From assembly GCF_003048615.2 (NCBI RefSeq), contig NZ_CP049263.1, positions 1,860,001-1,924,000 of the forward strand: 64,000 bases of DNA, given 5' to 3'. This stretch comes from Campylobacter concisus (GTDB lineage Bacteria; Campylobacterota; Campylobacteria; Campylobacterales; Campylobacteraceae). The notes beneath the pieces are model-generated. The model worked only from the letters and a program-made list of their open reading frames with translations. It was not told where the DNA came from and made no database searches. Shown piece by piece: positions 47,801-56,042 of this stretch; position 1 is the first letter of the stretch, and every line of letters begins with the position of its first letter. Made by a program: the position numbers and the translations under genes.

Positions 47801-50800
47801 TTTTAGAGTTGGGGTATTGTCATTAGTTAGTCCATTTTTGACATCACCGTTTACTATACCACCAGCTACATCATCAACGATCTCTTTGATCTCTGGTATA
47901 TCTGTTGCAGTATCAACTGTTAAGCTTACAACGTTTGAGTTTTGAACTGGGTTTTTGACATAGTCTTGCATAGTAGCTTCTATTGTATAGTCACCATCAT
48001 TTAGTGGCTTATCTAATGTGATAGACCAGTCACCATGCTCATCTGTTACATAAACCTCACCACTCCAAACTACCTTGCCATTGCTATCTTTTACGCTAAC
48101 AGTTACAGTTGAGTAAGGCTCTGCAAAGCCGTTTATAGTTGGAGTGTTATCTGTTGTAGCACCATCATAAGCACCGTTTAGAGCGTCAACACCGTTGTCA
48201 TCTGTTACGCTAGTGATTACTACTTGACCTGGATTGGTATCTACTTTTATAGCTTCAACATCTGATTCTTTTGCATTGCCAGCTTTATCTGTTGCCTCCA
48301 CATAAAATTTATGGTCGCCGTCACTTAGTTTACCAGTTGTGTACTCCCACTCACCTTTATCATTGGCTTCTACACTACCAGCTTTTTTGCCATCTACATA
48401 GATATCGACGGTTGCACCAGCCTCAGCACTACCTTTTAGTGTTGGGGTATTGTCATTTGTCCAGTTATTTTTAGAACTTATATCACCTGTATCACCTTCA
48501 ACATTATCAATGATCTCTTTAATAACTGGCTTTTCAGTCTTGGTATCAAGATCAATTGTAGCTTCATTGCTTAAGCCACTCTTACCAAATGTATTCTCAG
48601 CAGTTGCTGTAAATTTATGCTCGCCTTGTTTAGTAAGCTCTGGAGTTGTAAATTCCCATGAACCATCAAGTTTAGCTATTGTCTCACCTATCTTATTGCC
48701 ATCATCATAAATTTCTACTTTTGATCCAGCTTTTGCAGTACCTTTGATAGTTGGAGTACTATCATTTGTTAGGCCGCCTTTGACATCTTCGTTAAATTTA
48801 CCACCCTTAACATCATCAATTACTTCAGTGATTACTGGAGCTTCTGGAGCTTTAGTATTTTCACTATCTTCACCTATCACACCTTTGCCTTTGCCTGGGT
48901 TATTAGGGTTATTTGGATTGATGATCTCTGCTGTTATGGTATTGTCTTTACCTGGGTTTAGATCAACTGGAACTTTGATGTTACCATTGTCGATATCACC
49001 TTGCTCAATTGTTTTTTCAGTTTGTTTACCGTTTTCATCAGTAACAACTAGTTTATCACCTGGTTTTACACTGCCATCTTTTGGTATAGAAATTTCAGCT
49101 GTTGTTTTACCAGCGTCATTGTCACCAGCTTTGTTTTCTTTATCAGAGATTTTGCCATCTTTTGGATCATTATCTTCTGGGAATGTGATAGATGGGTTGC
49201 TTGGTTGGCGGCTAAATTCGCTGTCAAGTTGTACGTTAGCATGTATAGCTGTGCTTTGGTTACCAACTAGATCGACTATTCTATAGCTTGGGCTTTCGAA
49301 GTGTTTTCCTGATAAAGTTGCTTCGTATTCAAAGCTTTTACCTAGATCATCATTTGATAAGACTTTTTCGGTCTTCCATTTACCATCTTTTCCAAGTACT
49401 TGAAGAACATCACCTGCGCTTACAGTACCATCTTTTGGTATCTCTACTTCCCAGTGGATCTTACTATCTTTTAAATTCTTAGCTTCTTCTACGCTTAGAA
49501 CTCCATTGTGATCTGCATCTTCTTTTATAGATACTTTTGGAGCACCGATAGTTGTATCAACTTCTAGTGCAGAAGTTGCTTCGCTAGTGTTGCCAGCTGC
49601 ATCTGTCACTACTGCTTTTATAACGTGAACACGGCCAACAAGATCTGCTAGTGGCTCTTTATAGTCGCTTGGTTTAAATTCCCAGTTGCCATCTTTGTCA
49701 GCTGTAACTCTACCCATCTCTTTATTGTTATCATAAAGGACTACTTCTTGATTTGCATCAGCTGTACCCTTTATAGTTGGCTTGTTGTCGTTTGTGTTAG
49801 TACCTGCAACATTGCCTTTATATACACCACCTTCTACGTTATCAATGATTCCTGTGATCTTGACATTTGGAGCTGTAAAGTCTGAGTCTATGCTGCTAGA
49901 TACTTCTTTGCTTGCATTACCAGCTTGATCAACGATCTTAGCTGTTACGCTTGAAGTTTGACCATCAGTTACTGGTACTTTTATTTCTACATGACCAACA
50001 TTTTTATCAGCTACACTTATAGTATGAGACTGCTCTGTGCCACCATTTACAGTGTATTTGATCACATCGCCTACTACTGCATCTGTTGGGACAGAAATTT
50101 TAGCTGTTGTATTAGCGTTATCACCATCACTGCTGTTTTCAGCTTTATTTAGTTTGCCATCTTTTGGATTTACATCTTCAACAAATGTGATAGCTGGCTC
50201 TGATGGGGCTGTATGATCGTTTGGATGTTCCATATCACTAGCTACAACTCTATCTGTACCTGCGTTACCAGCTTTATCTATTGCTTGGACAAATACTGGA
50301 GTACCTGGCTGAACAGCTTTATCTAGTTGAATTAAGAAGTCACCTGTACTGTTAGCGTGACCTTTTCCTATAATGTTGTTGTTTTCATCTCTAAATAATA
50401 TCTCAGCATTTGGAGTATCTGTATGACCTGTTCCCATAGTTATATCTGCTGTGTTATCGGCTTTGCTATTATTATCGATAGGAGTGATTTTAACATTGTC
50501 AAGTTTTGGAGCGATTGAGTCTAGATCAATTGTAGCTTCATTACTTGGTGCACTCTTACCAAATTTATTCTCAGCAGTTGCAGTAAATTTATGCTCGCCT
50601 TGTTTAGTAAGTACTGGAGTTGTAAATTCCCAGTTGGCATCTGCGTTTTCTATTTTACCGATCTCAACACCATTGTCATAGATTACAACTGTTGATCCAG
50701 CTTTTGCAGTTCCCTTGATAGTTGGAGTTTTATCGTTTGTTAAATGACCTTCAACATCAAGAACATTGCCCACTTTAGTATCTTCTCCATAGCCCTTAAC

Positions 50801-53800
50801 ATCATCGATTACATCAGTTATTACTGGAGTTTCTGGAAGATCTTTATGAATGATATCCATATCACCAGCAGTTTCAGTATCTTTACCTTTGTTGCCAGCT
50901 TTATCAGTTACTTCAACTGTTACTTTATCACCTGGTTTGATTGGGCTAGTAGTGATATCAAAATTTCCTTTGTCATCAGTTGTGCCAGTACCTATTGTTT
51001 TACCATTTTCATCAGTAACAACTACTGGAGCATTTGGCTCATCTGAATGACCTTTTACGATACCTTTATCTGGAGTACCATCTGATGGATTAGTCTCATC
51101 TACTGGAGTTACAGTATCGATATCTACTTTTGGAGCTGTATGATCATTTGGATGAGTTAAATCGCCAGCTTTAAATTCACTTTCACTAGTATTGCCAGCT
51201 TTATCAGTCACTTCAAAGACCACTTTATCGCCCGGATTAACAGGTTTAGCATCTATAACAAAGCCACCTTTATCATTAGCGTCGGCTCTACCCAAGAAAT
51301 TTCCATCTTTATCTTTAGCTATAACAGTAGCATGAGGAGTATCTGTAACACCTACTATAAGAGTTGCTTCTGCTGTATCATCGGCTTTAGCAGCAGTATC
51401 GATTGGAGTTATTGCAACCTCTTTGATAACTGGAGCTATTGTATCAAGATCAATTGTAGCTTCATTGCTTAAGCCACTCTTACCAAATGTATTCTCAGCA
51501 GTTGCTGTAAATTTATGCTCGCCTTGTTTAGTAAGCTCTGGAGTTGTAAATTCCCATGAACCATCAAGTTTAGCTATTGTCTCACCTATCTTATTGCCAT
51601 CATCATAAATTTCTACTTTTGATCCAGCTTTTGCAGTACCTTTGATAGTTGGAGTACTATCATTTGTTAGGCCGCCTTTGACATCTTCGTTAAATTTACC
51701 ACCCTTAACATCATCAATTACTTCAGTGATTACTGGAGCTTCTGGAGCTTTAGTATTTTCACTATCTTCACCTATCACACCTTTGCCTTTGCCTGGGTTA
51801 TTAGGGTTATTTGGATTGATGATCTCTGCTGTTATGGTATTGTCTTTACCTGGGTTTAGATCAACTGGAACTTTGATGTTACCATTGTCGATATCACCTT
51901 GCTCAATTGTTTTTTCAGTTTGTTTACCGTTTTCATCAGTAACAACTAGTTTATCACCTGGTTTTACACTGCCATCTTTTGGTATAGAAATTTCAGCTGT
52001 TGTTTTACCAGCGTCATTGTCACCAGCTTTGTTTTCTTTATCAGAGATTTTGCCATCTTTTGGATCATTATCTTCTGGGAATGTGATAGATGGGTTGCTT
52101 GGTTGGCGGCTAAATTCGCTGTCAAGTGTAAGGCTAGCTTTTGACGACTCACTAACATTGCCAGCTTCATCAGCAAATCTATACTCTGGAGTCTCATATT
52201 TGCCGTCTTTTAGCTTATTGATATCAACATTAAATGTAGCTTCAAATCTACCATCCTTGATCATCTCATCAGTAATCTCAACAAATTTAACCCAATTGCC
52301 TTTGCCGTCAATTGATTGGATCACGTCACCAGCTTTTATGCTACCATCTGTTGGGATGTCGATAACCCAGTGAGCTTTGCCATCTTTTATAGCAGCTACT
52401 TCAGCAACACTTAAAACACCATTGCCATCTGTATCTTCTACAAATCTAACTTTTGGATTGCCTATTGTTGTATCAACATTTACACTAACTACACTAGATT
52501 CTGGGCTATTATTACCCGCTCTATCTGTTGTTTGAACTTTAAATGTATGACTTCCATCACTTAGTTTAGGTGTTGTAAATTCCCAAGTGCCATCTTCCTT
52601 AGTAATTGTAGTCCAATCATAAATAACTTCACCATTAACAAGAGAACCTTTACTTAAGCCATCTATCCAAACTTTAACAGTTGAACCAGGCTCAGCTGTA
52701 CCTTTTAGTGTTGGAGTGTTATCGTTTGTTAAACCATTTTTGACATCACCATTTACTATACCACCTGCTACATCGTCAATAATTTCTGTAATAACTGGAG
52801 TAGTTACATGAGTATCGATATTAATTGTTGCAACATTTGATGGAACACTAACGTTTCCTGCTTTATCAGTTGCGATAGCTACTACATTGTACTCACCATC
52901 AGCAAGTGGAGTTTTTGGTGTAAATTCCCAGCTTCCATCAGCTTTTACAATGATGTCTTTGCCAATAATATCGTTACCATTTTTAAGAACGATAGTTGTA
53001 TTAGGCTCAGCAGTACCTTTAAATGTAGGAGTGTTATCATTTGTAAAGCCGTCATTTATGCCAAGTACATTTCCACCATTTTCAATTCCGCCATATGCGT
53101 TATCTGTTACTTCTGTTATGACTGGAGCATCTGGAGCTACATTGTCATTAAAGTCCATATCACCAGCTGTTCCTTCACCATTACCTTTGTTGCCAGCTTT
53201 ATCAGTTACTTCAACATTTACTTTATCACCTGGTTTGATTGGATCAGTAGTGATTTCGAAATTTCCTTTATCATCAGTTGTGCCAGTACCAATTATTTTG
53301 CCGTCCTTATCAGTAACAACTACTGGAGCATTTGGCTCATCTGAATGACCTTTTACGATACCTTTATCTGGGTTGCCATCAGCTGGGTTGTTTGTATCAA
53401 CTGGAGTTACTTGATCAACTTCTACTTTTGGAGCTGTTGTATCAACATAAGTTGTATCACCAGCTGTTCCTTCACCATTACCTTTGTTGCCAGCTTTATC
53501 AGTTACTTCAACATTTACTTTATCACCTGGTTTGATTGGATCAGTAGTGATTTCGAAATTTCCTTTATCATCAGTTGTGCCAGTACCAATTATTTTGCCG
53601 TCCTTATCAGTAACAACTACTGGAGCATTTGGCTCATCTGAATGACCTTTTACGATACCTTTATCTGGGTTGCCATCAGCTGGGTTGTTTGTATCAACTG
53701 GAGTTACTTGATCAACTTCTACTTTTGGAGCTGTTGTATCAACATAAGTTGTATCACCAGCTGTTCCTTCACCATTACCTTTGTTGCCAGCTTTATCAGT

Positions 53801-55729
53801 TACTTCAACATTTACTTTATCACCTGGTTTGATTGGATCAGTAGTGATTTCGAAATTTCCTTTATCATCAGTTGTGCCAGTACCAATTATTTTGCCGTCC
53901 TTATCAGTAACAACTACTGGAGCATTTGGCTCATCTGAATGACCTTTTACGATACCTTTATCTGGGTTGCCATCAGCTGGGTTGTTTGTATCAACTGGAG
54001 TTACTTGATCAACTTCTACTTTTGGAGCTGTTGTATCAACATAAGTTGTATCACCAGCTGTTCCTTCACCATTACCTTTGTTGCCAGCTTTATCAGTTAC
54101 TTCAACATTTACTTTATCACCTGGTTTGATTGGATCAGTAGTGATTTCGAAATTTCCTTTATCATCAGTTGTGCCAGTACCAATTATTTTGCCGTCCTTA
54201 TCAGTAACAACTACTGGAGCATTTGGCTCATCTGAATGACCTTTTACGATACCTTTATCTGGGTTGCCATCAGCTGGGTTGTTTGTATCAACTGGAGTTA
54301 CTTGATCAACTTCTACTTTTGGAGCTGTTGTATCAACATAAGTTGTATCACCAGCTGTTCCTTCACCATTACCTTTGTTGCCAGCTTTATCAGTTACTTC
54401 AACATTTACTTTATCACCTGGTTTGATTGGATCAGTAGTGATTTCGAAATTTCCTTTATCATCAGTTGTGCCAGTACCAATTATTTTGCCGTCCTTATCA
54501 GTAACAACTACTGGAGCATTTGGCTCATCTGAATGACCTTTTACGATACCTTTATCTGGGTTGCCATCAGCTGGGTTGTTTGTATCAACTGGAGTTACTT
54601 GATCAACTTCTACTTTTGGAGCTGTTGTATCAACATAAGTTGTATCACCAGCTGTTCCTTCACCATTACCTTTGTTGCCAGCTTTATCAGTTACTTCAAC
54701 ATTTACTTTATCACCTGGTTTGATTGGATCAGTAGTGATTTCGAAATTTCCTTTATCATCAGTTGTGCCAGTACCAATTATTTTGCCGTCCTTATCAGTA
54801 ACAACTACTGGAGCATTTGGCTCATCTGAATGACCTTTTACGATACCTTTATCTGGGTTGCCATCAGCTGGGTTGTTTGTATCAACTGGAGTTACTTGAT
54901 CAACTTCTACTTTTGGAGCTGTTGTATCAACATAAGTTGTATCACCAGCTGTTCCTTCACCATTACCTTTGTTGCCAGCTTTATCAGTTACTTCAACATT
55001 TACTTTATCACCTGGTTTGATTGGATCAGTAGTGATTTCGAAATTTCCTTTATCATCAGTTGTGCCAGTACCAATTATTTTGCCGTCCTTATCAGTAACA
55101 ACTACTGGAGCATTTGGCTCATCTGAATGACCTTTTACGATACCTTTATCTGGGTTGCCATCAGCTGGGTTGTTTGTATCAACTGGAGTGATGCCATCAA
55201 TAATTACTCTTGGTGGAGTTGTATCTATATAAAAGCCATCATCACCGCCACGACCGCTATCTAAACCGCCGCTTTTACCCTCAGCTGGGCCTGCAAACGA
55301 TGCAACACCTAAAGGATTGATAGCACTTGTGCTAGCATTTATATTTGAATAGTGTCCGCCATGTTCAAATCTTGTCTCGCCAAGACTCATACCATCGCCA
55401 GCACGACCACCGCTCGTACCGCCAGCCGCTGTCTCTTCTAGATCTTCTAAATTTGCACCATTTAACAATGCTTTTTGAAGTGCTGCTACTTGTGAATCAG
55501 CAGCAGTTGCCTTTGGATCGAGACTTAGCGTATCTTCACCGATCATTGATAGCTCTTTTCCATTATTTGTCGCTATCACAACCTTAGAATCAGCTGAAGT
55601 TGTTTTTACCGTCTCACCTTCATAAAGGCTATCACCAACTTTTAGTACTCTTTGGTTACCACTTTTATCTACTGCGATAACCTCAGCAGAACCTGATATA
55701 GACTTGATTGTACCTAATTTCTTTGCCAT
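44801..55729 (-). CDS. Giant LapA-like type I secreted surface protein (3642 residues)
   Basis: N-terminus: a retention module (residues 1-125) GTIKSISGSAEVIAVDKSGN...VGDSLYEGETV with a TAAG site at residues 100-103, as cleaved by LapG in Pseudomonas. Then seven 99-residue repeats (168-860), followed by many Ig-like (Big/Bap-type) domains with NDNTPTxKGTAExG motifs to about residue 3180. The C-terminal 400 residues have a ladder of single GxGND-type turns, a FEELDI module and a final VTIQIKDEIHVI strand. It lacks a Sec signal. The third in-frame Met (55729) is chosen since AAAGGA touches the first ATG. Likely an adhesin; no transporter gene is nearby. Confidence 0.9.
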   Translation of the reverse strand: MAKKLGTIKSISGSAEVIAVDKSGNQRVLKVGDSLYEGETVKTTSADSKVVIATNNGKELSMIGEDTLSLDPKATAADSQVAALQKALLNGANLEDLEETAAGGTSGGRAGDGMSLGETRFEHGGHYSNINASTSAINPLGVASFAGPAEGKSGGLDSGRGGDDGFYIDTTPPRVIIDGITPVDTNNPADGNPDKGIVKGHSDEPNAPVVVTDKDGKIIGTGTTDDKGNFEITTDPIKPGDKVNVEVTDKAGNKGNGEGTAGDTTYVDTTAPKVEVDQVTPVDTNNPADGNPDKGIVKGHSDEPNAPVVVTDKDGKIIGTGTTDDKGNFEITTDPIKPGDKVNVEVTDKAGNKGNGEGTAGDTTYVDTTAPKVEVDQVTPVDTNNPADGNPDKGIVKGHSDEPNAPVVVTDKDGKIIGTGTTDDKGNFEITTDPIKPGDKVNVEVTDKAGNKGNGEGTAGDTTYVDTTAPKVEVDQVTPVDTNNPADGNPDKGIVKGHSDEPNAPVVVTDKDGKIIGTGTTDDKGNFEITTDPIKPGDKVNVEVTDKAGNKGNGEGTAGDTTYVDTTAPKVEVDQVTPVDTNNPADGNPDKGIVKGHSDEPNAPVVVTDKDGKIIGTGTTDDKGNFEITTDPIKPGDKVNVEVTDKAGNKGNGEGTAGDTTYVDTTAPKVEVDQVTPVDTNNPADGNPDKGIVKGHSDEPNAPVVVTDKDGKIIGTGTTDDKGNFEITTDPIKPGDKVNVEVTDKAGNKGNGEGTAGDTTYVDTTAPKVEVDQVTPVDTNNPADGNPDKGIVKGHSDEPNAPVVVTDKDGKIIGTGTTDDKGNFEITTDPIKPGDKVNVEVTDKAGNKGNGEGTAGDMDFNDNVAPDAPVITEVTDNAYGGIENGGNVLGINDGFTNDNTPTFKGTAEPNTTIVLKNGNDIIGKDIIVKADGSWEFTPKTPLADGEYNVVAIATDKAGNVSVPSNVATINIDTHVTTPVITEIIDDVAGGIVNGDVKNGLTNDNTPTLKGTAEPGSTVKVWIDGLSKGSLVNGEVIYDWTTITKEDGTWEFTTPKLSDGSHTFKVQTTDRAGNNSPESSVVSVNVDTTIGNPKVRFVEDTDGNGVLSVAEVAAIKDGKAHWVIDIPTDGSIKAGDVIQSIDGKGNWVKFVEITDEMIKDGRFEATFNVDINKLKDGKYETPEYRFADEAGNVSESSKASLTLDSEFSRQPSNPSITFPEDNDPKDGKISDKENKAGDNDAGKTTAEISIPKDGSVKPGDKLVVTDENGKQTEKTIEQGDIDNGNIKVPVDLNPGKDNTITAEIINPNNPNNPGKGKGVIGEDSENTKAPEAPVITEVIDDVKGGKFNEDVKGGLTNDSTPTIKGTAKAGSKVEIYDDGNKIGETIAKLDGSWEFTTPELTKQGEHKFTATAENTFGKSGLSNEATIDLDTIAPVIKEVAITPIDTAAKADDTAEATLIVGVTDTPHATVIAKDKDGNFLGRADANDKGGFVIDAKPVNPGDKVVFEVTDKAGNTSESEFKAGDLTHPNDHTAPKVDIDTVTPVDETNPSDGTPDKGIVKGHSDEPNAPVVVTDENGKTIGTGTTDDKGNFDITTSPIKPGDKVTVEVTDKAGNKGKDTETAGDMDIIHKDLPETPVITDVIDDVKGYGEDTKVGNVLDVEGHLTNDKTPTIKGTAKAGSTVVIYDNGVEIGKIENADANWEFTTPVLTKQGEHKFTATAENKFGKSAPSNEATIDLDSIAPKLDNVKITPIDNNSKADNTADITMGTGHTDTPNAEILFRDENNNIIGKGHANSTGDFLIQLDKAVQPGTPVFVQAIDKAGNAGTDRVVASDMEHPNDHTAPSEPAITFVEDVNPKDGKLNKAENSSDGDNANTTAKISVPTDAVVGDVIKYTVNGGTEQSHTISVADKNVGHVEIKVPVTDGQTSSVTAKIVDQAGNASKEVSSSIDSDFTAPNVKITGIIDNVEGGVYKGNVAGTNTNDNKPTIKGTADANQEVVLYDNNKEMGRVTADKDGNWEFKPSDYKEPLADLVGRVHVIKAVVTDAAGNTSEATSALEVDTTIGAPKVSIKEDADHNGVLSVEEAKNLKDSKIHWEVEIPKDGTVSAGDVLQVLGKDGKWKTEKVLSNDDLGKSFEYEATLSGKHFESPSYRIVDLVGNQSTAIHANVQLDSEFSRQPSNPSITFPEDNDPKDGKISDKENKAGDNDAGKTTAEISIPKDGSVKPGDKLVVTDENGKQTEKTIEQGDIDNGNIKVPVDLNPGKDNTITAEIINPNNPNNPGKGKGVIGEDSENTKAPEAPVITEVIDDVKGGKFNEDVKGGLTNDSTPTIKGTAKAGSKVEIYDDGNKIGETIAKLDGSWEFTTPELTKQGEHKFTATAENTFGKSGLSNEATIDLDTKTEKPVIKEIIDNVEGDTGDISSKNNWTNDNTPTLKGSAEAGATVDIYVDGKKAGSVEANDKGEWEYTTGKLSDGDHKFYVEATDKAGNAKESDVEAIKVDTNPGQVVITSVTDDNGVDALNGAYDGATTDNTPTINGFAEPYSTVTVSVKDSNGKVVWSGEVYVTDEHGDWSITLDKPLNDGDYTIEATMQDYVKNPVQNSNVVSLTVDTATDIPEIKEIVDDVAGGIVNGDVKNGLTNDNTPTLKGSAEAGADIKVFIDGKIAGTTKAGFDGSWEFTPRTKLGDGEHKFVVEATDKLGHSAKSVEASVDVDTTIGEPKIKFVEDINGDGKLSTNELPAVGLTDGKLHWVVEIPKDGTVKAGDTLQVYGTDGKWKDVVTLSDADIREGSFTSSEFSKNISEMGRGFVSQPYRFVDPAGNESRGILESIKLDATAPKAPVITDAIDDVKGGKFNENVLGVNKGLTNDNTPTIKGTAEANAKVEIYDNGNKIGETRADSDGKWSFTPNGSVTLPDGEHSITAVAVNVIGRSPASAEAKLMVDTVTPKPTIDAIIDNKEGGKFHEDVRDDVTNDNRPTFKGSAEANATVELFDNGKSMGTTKANDKGEWTLRPAEPMPDGKHEIVAKATDLAGNENWSKGAYSKVDTDAGTVEITAVIDDVKGGKFNENVLGVDGGLTNDSTPTIKGTAKAGSRVEIYDNDKYIGSTIADSDNGTWTFTTPTLTEQGEHKFTAKAINQNGTTNPSNVAKIILDTDIDIKLTEVTPIAEGTTPGAHISTPTIIMNAISRGNHIPTTTGDDYVKVKGSVNNRANINLCDGNDTLEIGGVVMDGVVINAGRGNDKVTIGKYLKESFVNLGEGGANIVRTRIAGISDEINAAFIIKDKNGLKIGDGKTDADGKFDMFIDKAIKPGEKLSVEIVDAAGNKASDSKAASHIEVSGVRYYDNELDVGTNIHAAAVLAGNGNDLVVVGEKGKPDGYITVNSKIDLGEGDNEIRVRTNIDHSEIKTGSGDDIVTTGLKGNGFGYINNESKIDLGDGNNKLTVGTNIDHSEIKTGSGDDIVNVGVNGIDGYITGHSKVELGAGNDLLNIRTNIDCSTVDTGTGNDVVKVGGYIHSSKVDLGAGDDTLSIGKVDLNNSKVDGGTGYDKLVLENPDKSVNLSDISKFAKNFEELDISGAKNTTLKVGIKDVLDMTDDKHTLKITGDKGDVVDLKEDVKGSGWHQGASEDGYTTYTNNTVTIQIKDEIHVI
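48543..49229 (-). repeat. 687-bp direct repeat, copy 2 (downstream in the gene)
   Basis: This stretch appears identical to 51441-52127, offset by exactly 2898 bases, in the same reading frame. It encodes about residues 2167-2395 of the giant protein: one SEFSRQPSNP-type domain and one Ig-like domain. I compared the two by eye line by line and saw no mismatch. Confidence 0.9.
51441..52127 (-). repeat. 687-bp direct repeat, copy 1 (upstream in the gene)
   Basis: Partner of 48543-49229, encoding about residues 1201-1429. Identity ends sharply at both sides, within TGTATCAAG at one end and GCTGTCAAG at the other, as expected for a recent in-frame duplication or gene conversion. Confidence 0.9.
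53150..55228 (-). repeat. Seven tandem 297-bp coding repeats
   Basis: The period is exactly 297 bases (99 residues). The landmark ACTTGATCAACTTCTAC recurs at about 53407, 53704, 54001, 54298, 54595 and 54892, and the first, slightly different unit begins PRVIIDGITPVD. Internal units look identical at DNA level. Each encodes an Ig-like domain TPVDTNNPADGNPDKG...VTDKAGNKGNGEGTAGD. The last unit differs only in its final residues. Confidence 0.95.
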
Positions 55730-55792
55730 ATTCATTCCTTTTGGGCTAAATTAATTTTGGCATTATTTTATAACTATTAGAAGAAATTGTAA

Positions 55793-55810
55793 ATTGTACC
55801 TAGGTACAAT
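55793..55810. promoter_or_regulatory. Perfect 18-bp palindrome upstream of the giant gene
   Basis: ATTGTACCTAGGTACAAT is a perfect inverted repeat 63 bases upstream of the giant gene start. On the minus strand it sits just upstream of TTTACA, 17 bases and TAAAAT, a plausible promoter. Its symmetry and position fit a binding site for a dimeric regulator. It also lies in the only sizeable intergenic gap (55730-56013) of the block; the rest of that gap is plain AT-rich sequence. Confidence 0.6.
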
Positions 55811-56013
55811 ATAGTTATATTATTTTATTATACGTTACATTTATAGAATTTTTTGTAATTAAAAGATGATATTTCTATGACGCTTATATGAATTTTAATT
55901 TTCTAATAAGAATTGATTAATGATATTTTAAGTTATAAGTGTTTTATTTGATCGTAGTAAATTTTAAAAGAATAATAGAATTTATAAAAGATATTTGTAA
56001 ATTTATATAGAAG

Positions 56014-56042
56014 AAATTTAGACCCAAAAAGGGTCTAAATTT
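56014..56042 (-). terminator. Terminator of the 1395-residue surface-protein gene
   Basis: AAATTTAGACCC (56014-56025), a five-A loop and GGGTCTAAATTT (56031-56042) form a perfect 12-bp stem that overlaps the stop codon. TTTCTTC follows on the minus strand. Confidence 0.85.

Noticed and set aside
45744-52373. Long plus-strand open frames of 100-243 codons inside the giant gene
   Set aside because: Their composition (Ser, Leu, Pro rich) is what the reverse complement of Asp/Gly/Thr-rich coding sequence gives; they are shadows.
53332-55126. Regular array of plus-strand reading frames of 67 and 98 codons, every 297 bases
   Set aside because: They are antisense shadows of the tandem repeats in the giant minus-strand gene; identical frames follow simply from identical DNA, and none has a ribosome site of its own.
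53150-55228. Direct repeats resembling a CRISPR or satellite array
   Set aside because: The period is 297 bases, a multiple of three, with no spacers, and each unit codes for an Ig-like domain in one open frame.
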